The notes below the pieces were generated by a model. The model saw nothing but the letters and a program-made list of their open reading frames with translations. It had not been told where the DNA came from and did no database searches. A program made the position numbers and the translations under genes. Source: Corythucha ciliata (lineage: Eukaryota; Arthropoda; Insecta; Hemiptera; Tingidae). From it: a stretch of DNA of 64,000 nt. Positions 55,301-64,000 of the stretch are shown here, piece by piece; within the stretch, counting starts at the first letter, position 1; each line of letters starts with the position of its first letter. The stretch is taken from positions 22,297,009-22,361,008 of the forward strand of contig CM075938.1 in assembly GCA_038030265.1 (NCBI GenBank), written 5' to 3'.

Positions 55301-56579
55301 CCCCCCCTTGTTCACGAACACCAAGACATTTCATACAATTCTGCATCAATTAACCACTTCCTCCTACAAGGGGTAAGTCAATTGTCCGTCCGATTTTATA
55401 GAAAAGAAACTCAACGATGAAAAGTAAGACTTTTCATTTTAAATGAGAGAACAACTGTGTGAAGGGCTATAGGGGGGAAGCCAGTGATGGGTATATTGGT
55501 GGGGAAGGGATCACCTATACTTGGCTTGAATTGGTGACAAAAAAGACGGCGAAGTAAGGGGGTGTTGACGAGGTTTCCCAAGAAGGGGTTGAAAATGTTT
55601 GTAAGGACAAAAGAGAGACCCCCTTTCCGCCACTACCACTCAAAAAAGGCATAAGTGTGACTGTGGTGTAATTGAAAAATGAATTCACTATAAGAAACCC
55701 CCCGCTTTCTCACAACCGCCACTACCAATGTGGCTTTTTATTTTCAGTGGATATAAAATCCACCTCCGCGAGGGGGGTGACTAATAGGAAGGTTTTTGGG
55801 TGGAGGTGGCGGCGGCGGCGGTGGTGGTGAGTTCGTTCTTGCGTCCCCTTTTTTCGCTTTTGTCAAAAGAGAAATAGTATTGTTGAAGGGTCGTTCTCTC
55901 TTCCTGTTTAGTCAATAGACTTCAATTATCAAGGAGACGTATAGAACGGGGGAAAGGTTTTTAAAAAAACATTTTCACTTCTAAAAGCCTCCCTACCACC
56001 CCAACACTGGTGTTTTAGTGAATTATAAGATATATGGACAGCTTAAGGGATGGAATGAGTTTCCAAGGAACGCCTCTATTGTCGCAACAGTTTGGGTGGC
56101 TGATTGTCAATTTATGACAGAATATCAAATTTCTGAGTCTTCAATTTCCCAGTTGTATACGACCGATCCGAGGCAAGTTATCACGAGGTAAGAAGGAGGC
56201 TCCCCCCTCCCTCGTCATACAATCACTAATAAGAAATGACACATAATGGAATGCCCAAATTGCGCTTAGATCTTCGTGCATCCCCAGCTAGCGGCCATCC
56301 GTGAAGGAGTAAAATAAATGTATGACGCATGCACGTCTGTAAATTTTACTAATCATAAGGATATAGAACTCAGGACATAGAACAGTGGTTCTCAACCTTT
56401 TCACGGACGATAAAAATTTGTTGCGCAGTAAAGTACCAATCGCAGCCAAACTCCAAAACCACAAGAAGGCCCCGACACTGTACAATGAACCCATAAGGCC
56501 CAACCTAACCCATGGTTCAACCTCAGCGAAGCTGTAATTACTGTAGAACGTTCATCGACAGGAATGTCTAAAGCAAAAT
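52345..56579. other. Long stretch without a recognised gene
   Basis: Contains 12 C at 52627-52638, GA repeats at 52957-52969, poly(A) at 54844-54867 and a GGC/GGT repeat at about 55805-55827. Short open frames (54336-54551 and others) show no domain. Confidence 0.45.
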
Positions 56580-56995
56580 GAAGGCTTCGCCACAGCCAAG
56601 GTCCAACCACAGCAATGGTCCAACCATTGCAAAGGTCTAACCACAGCAAAGGTCTAACCACAGCAAAGGTCCATCCTCTCCAAAGGTCCAACCACAGCAA
56701 AGGTCTAACCACTGCAACGGGCCAGCCACAGCAATGCTCAACTACAGCAATGGTCCAACCACTGCAAAGGTCTAACCACAGCAAAAGTCCATTCACTGCA
56801 AAGGGCCAACCACAGCAAAGCTCAGCTACAAAGCCTAACCACAGCAAAGGTCCACCCACTGCAAAGGGCCAACCTCAGCAAAGGTCCAACCACAGCAGAG
56901 GTCTAACCACAGTTAAGCTCGAAACTACAGTAAAAGCTCCAAACACAACGAAGACCCGACCATTGCAAATCTCAAACCACAGTTGAGCTCCCAGT
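56580..56995 (+). repeat. 17-bp minisatellite, family E
   Basis: About 22 units of GGTCTAACCACAGCAAA with variants (CCAACCACTGC, CAATGGTCC). Both strands stay open for over 120 codons because stops are absent from the unit; the resulting QRSNHSK-type or LLWLDL-type frames are not credible proteins. A related short patch lies at 49.6 kb. Confidence 0.85.
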
Positions 56996-57925
56996 AAAGC
57001 TTTCCCTTTTTTAATTGCAAATTAGACGACCCTTGTCTTAGGACTTTTCAAGGGATTACTCCCCCCTCACCGCACCATCCTAGTCACCCTGCAGTGAATT
57101 CGAGGGAGTGGGGAGGCTGAAAATAAAGAATTAAACTTTATTGAAGCTAAAGCTAAACTAAATTGCTAGCTAGCTAAATTGAAGCTTAAAGTTTAAAGCT
57201 AAACTTTAAAAAAGCTTTCCCTTTTTTATTTCTTTTCTTGGCAAAAATGTGACGTTCCTGAAGTTTCCTATATTTGTATGGTTGGTCTGAAGCTTAAGGT
57301 CATAGGAACAAGTTCACGCCTCACCTGGAAGTCGTTTGCACGAACTGAACCTATACAGGCTTATAAATTCACGGGCAGGAATAATCTTGAAAGTATCAAG
57401 GTGGTTTTAAGAAGAGAGAACGCAATAGAGCATTAGTACTGGAGAGAGTGGTTTTGAAAAATGAAGGGCAATATTTCGCCATATACGATTCTGACAGTGA
57501 GTAGAAAATGGGTCCAAACGAGTCCTTTTGACTTTAGTTAGATTCTAATAACTGTTTCCTGTTCTTCTACATTGTCCCTTACATTGCGTACTCGAAATTT
57601 GGCCAAATCGGGGCAGAAATTTCCAAGGATCAAAATAATTATGCCGGGACCAGGGTTACCAGATCCGGCATTAGACTCAGAAAAATACCTGTAGATTTTA
57701 GGGAGAAATTCTCTAATTATTCAATTCAAATTTAAATGAAAATCAGATGAAAACGACGAGTTCTAACGAACGAGAGCTCGAACGAATGAAACGAGAGCTC
57801 GAACGAATGAAACGAGAGCTCTATTTCAACTTTACTGAGGAGCCCGGTGGGAACTGAATCGGGTCTGAAGCTGAACCCGATTGACATGGGTGTACGTTCT
57901 AGCCTAGACAAAAGGGTGGGCAGCA
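56996..57925. other. 5' flank of the Gypsy element; short 21-bp tandem repeat
   Basis: 57770-57831 holds almost three copies of ACGAGAGCTCGAACGAATGAA. 57130-57215 is rich in AAGCTTAAA/AGCTAAA words. No 5' LTR or primer site of the downstream Gypsy element was recognised; the 5' end of gag appears truncated near 57925. Confidence 0.45.
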
Positions 57926-58873
57926 GTTAAACTGACAGTGTCTGAAGTCGTCCGCGGTTTACGGGAAGACTGGATGCGAGAACAAATTTTACAGGCCGAT
58001 ATTTCGAATTTCGATGAAGCTCTTGCCAAAGCAGCTGCCCTTGAAGCCTCAAGAATCGAGAGTAAGGAACTCACTCAGCGATCCTCTTCCAGCCGCTCAC
58101 TATTGGATATCGGGGATACTAACGCTATTTCCACTTCATCTCCTCAAAGTCGTTCGAAGTACAGGTCAAAGTCTCGTTTACGTTCGTCGAGTAAAGGATC
58201 ACGATCGAGTTTTTCTAAACACAGTCGTCAACCCAGTTTCAGAACACTTGGCATTGAAAATTTATGTTTCAGATGCGGAAAAGAAAACCATACCGTTACC
58301 GAATTTAAACACGACCGTTCGAAATTACATTGTAATTCATGCAAGAAAGAAGGTCACGTCGCCCAGGTTTGTTTCTCTACCCTCTTGCGAAAGGGACACG
58401 CAGTTTCCGATCCCACTTCAACTTCGTCGGTGGAAACTATTTCGAACGAATTCATAAAGGAACCTGCCATTTACGGCCTTCAAAAAGTCGACTCTTTTCC
58501 CTCCCAAAAAATTGTCAATCTTTTTGAATTACAGGTGTCTGATTCGGACAAATACGTTGTCACAGTTCTCTTAAACGGAAAACCACAAACTTTCGAGGTT
58601 GATTCCTGAGCCAAGTACTCGCTACTTTCCGAACAGGATTTCTATCAGCTCGATTTGTCACTTCCGGTGAAGCCTTCAAATATATCATTTCGGTCCTACA
58701 AGGGTAATATCATTAACTCGAGAGGAAAAGTTTCTGTTACAGTCGGATATCGTGGAAAAGAATTTAACCGCGAAATGTATTTAGTTCCCGACGGTCACGA
58801 CGCTCTTCTAGGGAGACTGTCGTGCCTCAGTTCGCTCTCTTCTGAAATGGCGGCCAGTAGAGACCGCACCTAG
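57926..58873 (+). pseudogene. Ty3/Gypsy Gag C-terminus and protease
   Basis: The frame starts mid-Gag (EVVRGLREDWMREQILQAD), passes an Arg/Ser-rich linker and reaches two zinc knuckles. Knuckle 1 has C110, C113 and H118 but Phe at 123 where the last Cys belongs; knuckle 2 (C132, C135, H140, C145) is intact. Numbering is from the codon at 57938. The aspartic protease follows: FEVDS then TGA (58607-58609), then AKYSLLSE, so the Gly of the catalytic DSG triad has become a stop. The frame resumes and ends its homology at YLVPDGHDALLGR near 58840. About 1.4 kb of unrelated DNA then separates it from RT. Confidence 0.88.
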
Positions 58874-59639
58874 AGCTTCAGCTAGTCACACGGGTGACAC
58901 CGGCTTCAGATTCGGAAAAAGATAATGAGCAGTTGACACAAACTCCGTCAAAATTACTTCAGTTTTTTGTTCTGTTCATTGTTCACATGATTGTACGAGT
59001 TGACAAAAAAAGTGACCGAATGCAAACGAACCAAAAACAGAGAGCTAAGTTTCCAACAAATCAAGACCTTTTTAGTGCATTTCATTCAAAAAATGCACTA
59101 TTGGTCTCGCCCTGATGGTCGCACATATGGGTTGTGATACTTTTTTTTCACGTTTCAGAACCCCTAGAACACGAATCCGAGGTCGGTTCGATTTGCTATA
59201 TACATATATATATATTTATGGCCCCTCGCTTGTTAGCACGATCACGGTCGCAATTTTTGACTTAGGGCAACCAAATTTGGTCTAAAAATCAATAGCGTGA
59301 ATATCTCGGACGAGTTCGTGATCCAGATGAATCGGTCCACGGGAACGGTGTGAAAGAGGGGTTTGAATTAGTTGAAAATTCGCTACCGCACGGCTGTTGC
59401 TGCAATTGCCCCCAAAATTGACACGAGTAATGAAAAATGAACGCGCTTTCGTATGAGACCCTTGTGAACCAAATCCGTTGATATGGCAGGGGAGTTCTCG
59501 GCGGAGGGGAGCTATTAAATTAACGCTATGCCTTACTGGACCACCCAATTACCAAAAAATTTCATTGACACTGAATTTTGAGCCGTCTCTTTTATTTGAT
59601 TTGCCTACAGCCTAATAAATATTGAGTAAAAAATCCTGA

Positions 59640-59715
59640 GGTGGGCCAAAAAGGGAGGAACAAAAAAAATTAAAAAAAATTGTTTCGGATTCGAACCCAG
59701 GCACTCCGCATTGCG
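59640..59715 (-). repeat. tRNA-related SINE-like B box inside the Gypsy gap
   Basis: On the minus strand, GTGCCTGGGTTCGAATCCGA contains a strong pol III B box (GGTTCGAATCC), followed by an A/T-rich tail. An A box was not certain. This suggests a SINE remnant inserted between protease and RT. Confidence 0.4.
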
Positions 59716-59790
59716 CAATGGTGAAATTGTGACATGCCATTTAACCTAATTTAACTGATCTGAAAATTAACGTAACCTGAAAAAAGTTTT

Positions 59791-60181
59791 GTTCCGACAG
59801 CAGCCTGTCGGGAAAAGTGCATTTCATTCATGCGACAATCGAGTCAAACCTCATAAGTTAGAACGATATCAATCAATTATGAATGAAATTTAGGCCGGGA
59901 TAAAGATTTTAATTGCAAATAACTCCTCTAACAAGAGTCCACCTTCCCATATCGTATAGGCAACCAAACCGACTGTGTTTCATTTTCATCATTTTGTTCC
60001 CCCTCAGTTGGTGCCAAAAAAAGGGGCCTGCGGTAAAAAGAAACACGATTTTATGATTTTGACTTTCTATACCACGGCCTAAATGTCATTCATAGTTGAT
60101 TGATATCGTTCTAACTTATGAGGTTTGACTCGATTGTCGCATGAATGAAATGCACTTTTCCCGACAGGCTGCTGTCGGAAC
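59791..60181. mobile_element. 391-bp inverted-repeat element with 107-bp arms
   Basis: Arms 59791-59897 and 60075-60181 pair throughout (all coordinate pairs sum to 119972) with few mismatches. The end GTTCCGACAGCAGCCTGTCGG is itself a small hairpin (CCGACAG-CAG-CCTGTCGG), so each terminus can fold alone. Flanks carry TTTT on both sides. The loop has no gene. It sits in the gap between Gypsy protease and RT. Confidence 0.85.
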
Positions 60182-60214
60182 TTTTCCTTTTATTTTGTGG
60201 TTTTTCTTTTTTTG

Positions 60215-61640
60215 AGTAGATTTCACTCCGTGGAGACCCAATTAGTTGAATTAAAAACAGAGACAGTGGATCCTTCAGCTCGAAATCGATCTTAAGCAGG
60301 TCGATAATGAAATGAAGATCCCTATTCGAGTCAATAACGTAAATTCAAATGACGCTCTAAACGAACTCTTCAGTACCTATTCCACCATTTTTCAAGAAAG
60401 GATAGACTGCGTTCCAGATTTCACGGTACGACTCAACCTTCGAAAAGGAGCAAAACCTATTTTCACGAAGGTACGCGACGTTCCTCATGCTCTTCGTGAC
60501 CGTGTAGACAAAGAGCTACAATCCCTCGAAAATGACGGTATTATTTCCCCCGTTTCCACCAGTGACTGGGGCTCACCCCTGGTGGTAATTCCTAAGCCTG
60601 ATGGAGAAATCCGTCTCTGTGTGGATTATAAATATGGGGTAAACGATCGATTGGTAAAAGCCAATTACCCAATTCGGCGTATAGATGACGTTTTAAATAG
60701 TCTTCGAAACTCTCGTTTTTTCTGTAAACTTGAAGTGTTCAAAGCTTATCTTCATTTAAAGGTTGACGAAGAACGCAGCGTCATTCAAACAATTTCGACA
60801 CACCGAGGTACGTACCGCGAGCATCGTCTAAGCTTCGGCATCAAGACAGCTCCGCCTGAATTCAATCGGATTGTTTCCCAAATCCTCCAAGACCTCCCAA
60901 AAACGGAGTCGTATTTCGATGACATCATTGCCCACGGTTCGACATTTCACGAATGTCTTCGAAACTTACATGCCTGTTTAAGACGACTCTCCGATTATGA
61001 CCTACACCTTAACCAAAAGAAGTGCATTTTTTTTCAGACCAAAATCGAGTATTTAGGGCACGTCGTCGAATACAATAAAATTTCAAAGTCTCCTGCAAAG
61101 GTCTCCGCTGCTCAGAATATGCCTCGACCGTCAAATGCCGATGAAGTACGTCGTTTCCTAGGCCTCGCTACATATTACTCGCGTTTCATTCCGCACTTTT
61201 CTTCGATCACGTACCCTCTTCGCTGCCTGTTAAAAAACAATACCCTCTGGAAATGGACGTCAAACTGTGAGTCAGCATTCATCAAAATAAAATCTGAACT
61301 TTGTAGTGATCGAGTTCTAGTTCCTTTCGACCCCAAATTACCTGTCGTTTTAACCACGGACGCCAGTCCAACAGGTGTCGCGGCGGTACTTAGTCACGAA
61401 ATCGACGGCATCGAAAGCCCAATAGTTATTCATCCTGGTCACTCACTGTCTCCGAACAGAACTACAGCCAATTAGATCGCGAGGCTCTTGCTATTATTTT
61501 CGGAGTTAATCGTTTCTTCAATTATCTTTTTGGCAATTATTTCGTTCTCATTGCAAATAATGAGCCACTGACTCGGATTTTTCACCATCAAAAAGCTCTT
61601 CCTCGAATGACTTCGTCGCGCCTGCTCCGTTACTCGTGAT
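60215..61640 (+). pseudogene. Ty3/Gypsy reverse transcriptase and RNase H
   Basis: The main frame 60312-61475 (387 residues from the listed ATG; the native polyprotein starts earlier) carries RT: VRDVPHALRDRVDKEL, SDWGSPLVVIPKPDGEIRLC, FSFGIKTAP-like LSFGIKTAPPEF and the active-site YFDD at residues 201-204. The first catalytic Asp (KLD in the family) is Glu at residue 141, so RT is probably inactive. The tether MPRPSNADEVRRFLGLATYY follows, then RNase H with TTDAS (D350). A single-base loss near 61453 shifts the frame; the continuation EQNYSQLDREALAI runs on in frame 2. A TGA near 61638 follows RLLRYS, probably from CGA. Confidence 0.92.
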
Positions 61641-61649
61641 TTCTTTCCG

Positions 61650-62626
61650 GCTTCGACTACACCGTGAAATTCAAAAAAGGAGTTGAGAACCAGAATGCCG
61701 ATTGTTTATCGCGCGCACCAGCTCATCAGTCAAGCGATTCGAATGACGAGTTAATAGGTAACGAAGTCAACCTAATTTGTTCTCAAGTCGTTTTTCAGGT
61801 CTCAAACGGCAAAATAACTTCCGCCGTAATAAAAGAAGAAACGGAAAAAGATCCTGAACTCGGTGAACTCGTCCGTAAACTCTCTTTCTCCTCAGAAGAT
61901 TCTGAATACACCTTGTCAAATGGCATACTTTTTAGAAATGATCGATTCGTTATTCCCCAAAATCTTCGTTCCGGAATTTTAGACGAGCTACATGAAACGC
62001 ATCAAGGCGTTACGCGGATGAAGCAGCTCGCCCGTCGTTACGTTTATTGGCCATCCATCAACCGAGACATTGAACGCTTGGTAAAAGAGTGTAAAAATTG
62101 TGCTCTCGTAAAATCAAATCCCCCAAAAGTCCCCGTTCATCCGTGGAATCTACCAGAAAAAAACTGGGACCGGGTCCATATTGATTATGCCGGCCCTGTT
62201 GACGGTCACTTTTTTCTAGTTTGCGTCGATGCGAGATCCAAGTGGCCAGAAGTCCTTGTTACTCCGAATTCACCAACCACTGCGGACACCATTGCACTAC
62301 TAGAAAGTATTTTTTCGTTTCACGGGTACCCACGAGTTATTGTTTCGGACAACGCGTCAATTTTTACAAGTAACGAATTCGTGGCATACTGTAATACCAA
62401 AGGACTAGCCCAAAAACTTATCGCGCCGGGGCATCCGGCGACCAATGGTTTGGTTGAAAGAAACATCCAAACTCTCAAAAATAGGCTGAGAGCCACCTCG
62501 GATGAAAATCTTCCAATTGAAGAGAAGATCAGGAAAATACTTTTCCAACATCGAGCCACCCCCCTTTCATGTGGAGAGTCTCCAGCCGAAAAATACTTAT
62601 ACACCACACCCTCCGCATTCGTTTAA
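61650..62626 (+). pseudogene. Ty3/Gypsy integrase
   Basis: The frame opens in the RNase H tail (GVENQNADCLSRAP) and contains a complete integrase core: HHCC zinc finger H110, H113, C143, C146, and catalytic D174 (HIDYAGP), D229 (VSDNAS) and E265 (GLVERN) with the canonical 35-residue D-E spacing. Numbering is from the codon at 61664. Integrase would insert element cDNA into host DNA. All catalytic residues are present, making this the best preserved domain of the element. It ends early through a frameshift near 62600. The DYAGP wording and domain order fit a mag-like Gypsy lineage, though the clade is uncertain. Confidence 0.93.
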
Positions 62627-63125
62627 ATGCCATTTTTCCGTCCAATTCCGTACCATCGCCTAATCCTTCTTCATCTTGTCCTTTTCGTTCTTTTTCAGTG
62701 GGCGAGAGAGTTCAAGTAAGACTGTTTCTTCAAAAACTAACAAACCCTCATGGGAATTCGGGGAGATAAAAAAAAGGCTTGGACGTTGCATCTATATCGT
62801 TCTCTTGGACTCTGGGAGGACCGTGAAACGCCACATAAATCAAATGAGGTCGACACTCGTCAAGAGGGTCCAATTTACTGGACCAACGCAGGTGTTCGAG
62901 ATTCCCAGACCTTGTTCCTTCACTGGGCCAGATCTTCCTCGATCTCCTTCCACGAGTTCGATTTTGCTCCCTCGTGCCTCTCTGCTAGCAAATGGCAATG
63001 AGTCTTTTGATAGTCATCTTCAAGGATCTCCGACCACTTATAGCCCTTGTCGGCAGGAAGTTCGACGTCGTCCCCGGCGGAACATTCGCTTGCCAGTTCG
63101 ATTCAAAGACTTTGTGATGAATTAG
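62595..63125 (+). pseudogene. Integrase C-terminal domain, frameshifted
   Basis: After the shift near 62600 the C-terminal region continues in another frame (VGERVQVRLF, 62700-62735), shifts again near 62740 and reads EFGEIKKRLGRCIYIVLLDS and VKRHINQMR, the SH3-like DNA-binding tail of Gypsy integrases. The last stretch is Pro/Ser/Arg-rich and ends LPVRFKDFVMN at 63125. At least two indels separate it from the core. Confidence 0.8.
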
Positions 63126-63146
63126 TCATCCTCTAAGCTCTTTTAT

Positions 63147-63158
63147 AAGAGGGGGAGA
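63147..63158 (+). other. Polypurine tract
   Basis: AAGAGGGGGAGA lies ~20 bp after the last codon and one base before the LTR start. It is the plus-strand primer of the Gypsy element. Confidence 0.75.
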
Positions 63159-63159
63159 C

Positions 63160-63290
63160 TGTTATGGCTTCATCACTTCAAATTCCCTATTTGTTGAACT
63201 TCAGAAACCAGTATTTTACAAATTATATTTTTTTCATTATTAATAAATTAGATTTAAAACAAAGAATTACCTAAAATACGCGTGCAATAT
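63160..63290 (+). repeat. Start of the Gypsy 3' LTR
   Basis: TGTTATGGCTTCATCAC begins immediately after the polypurine tract, as a 3' LTR should. The right edge is unknown because no 5' LTR was found for comparison; the end given is arbitrary and the LTR may reach several hundred bases further. Confidence 0.6.
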
Positions 63291-64000
63291 TTCTTAACGA
63301 AGTACAAAAGATATAACAATAGGACTCCGCTCACAGGTCAAATTTAGAAAAAAAGTTGTGCGTCCCCTCACCCCTATTTGAGCTATAAGGGATCCTGCAC
63401 GACTGCTGAAGACGGCAGTCAGGCGATATAATCGCTCTAGTAACCCATTAGAACGATAACGTTCTCCCATGGGGCCACGATTGCCAATTTAGGGCCACTC
63501 AGTTATGATGTCAATAGTGGAGCTAGACGGGCCGACGATTATTCAAGGTCTATCCTGTCCATGGGCCCCAAAGGGCATCAAGCCAGGACAGGAAGAAGGT
63601 TTATTTGGGTGGAAAAAATAAGATTTCCAGAGAAGTAAATAGTCTTTGGGCTTTTCGGGGGCACCTTCTGATCGGTGGCACCGGGGCGGTCCTCCCCTGC
63701 CTCGGCACGCTACTCCCGTACTGTCTCATGTGCTCTGTTTTAAGTCTTCCCATATAAGAGCTTTATAGCTGCCTACAACATGTGATTCTTGGATGCAAGA
63801 AAGGGGTGTATATCCAATTCAAAAGACTTAAGAAGATTGATGACACTAATCTGTGTTAAGGTAATGATGCGTGGGAGTGGTGGGACTCATTTGGGGGTCT
63901 CGTTCTCTTTTGAACGTGTATAGGAGGACCCCACGAAGTGTGTTGCGTGGGGATGGTATGGGAGGGGGATGGAGTGAAGGGTTGAACCCTTGGAAACCTC
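63291..64000. other. Rest of LTR and/or flank, no gene seen
   Basis: Contains a GCACCGGGGCGGTCC word at about 63678, similar to one at 4622, and CCTCGGCACGCTACTCC, similar to the terminus near 31.44 kb. These look like further hAT-type ends. Confidence 0.35.

Noticed and set aside
56401..56986. Open frames of 152 and 123 residues over the 17-bp array
   Set aside because: Stop-free on both strands due to the repeat unit; composition is purely repeat-driven.

Overview
The window is repeat-rich animal nuclear DNA, most likely from an arthropod. The evidence is a SoxB-class HMG-box exon with normal splice sites, a Copia element with the fly-type internal initiator-tRNA primer site, and decayed Gypsy, BEL/Pao, LINE, Harbinger, hAT-like, piggyBac-like and ISL2EU-like elements. 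I see no bacterial gene organisation. Short open frames are common here by chance, and nearly all were judged non-coding. The exact taxon cannot be settled from the sequence.

Layout. 1-2.4 kb: a Copia 5' end, then a degenerate ~30-bp tandem array (family A). 3.06-4.52 kb: one very long inverted repeat. 5.64-5.96 kb (minus strand): the only confident host exon, encoding the first half of a SoxB HMG box. 6-10.7 kb: mostly unique DNA with a near-perfect hairpin at 9.3 kb. 10.8-12.4 kb: a ~31-bp array (family B) and one copy of a dispersed repeat (R1). 12.4-16.7 kb: nothing recognised. 16.7-20.8 kb: a LINE reverse-transcriptase fragment split by a 1,051-bp hAT-type element with an 8-bp target duplication, then a Harbinger transposase scrap and hairpin repeats. 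20.8-26.5 kb: nothing recognised. 26.5-28.3 kb: BEL/Pao gag and protease with an internal inversion. 28.4-30 kb: family A again. 30.2-31.4 kb: a piggyBac-like non-autonomous element containing a hairpin minisatellite. 31.7-38.6 kb: mainly unrecognised. 38.7-42.8 kb: a Gypsy-type leader, three short inverted-repeat elements and a dead Gypsy reverse transcriptase/RNase H. 44.3-45 kb: a convergent pair of fragments resembling an ISL2EU transposase and its YqaJ-like partner. 47-49.3 kb: an inverted-repeat element carrying a nested 926-bp hAT-type element. 50.5-52.3 kb: a ~21-bp array. 56.6-57 kb: a 17-bp array. 57.9-63.2 kb: an almost full-length but broken Ty3/Gypsy element, split by a 391-bp inverted-repeat element.

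Nothing here works together as an operon. The host gene is a developmental transcription factor spread over large introns; everything else is mobile DNA and its decay products. The most unusual theme is a set of degenerate tandem arrays (families A, B and C) with a shared ~30-31 bp period, dispersed over the whole window. At least one stretch lies inside a target-site-flanked hAT-type element, so transposition may be what spreads them.
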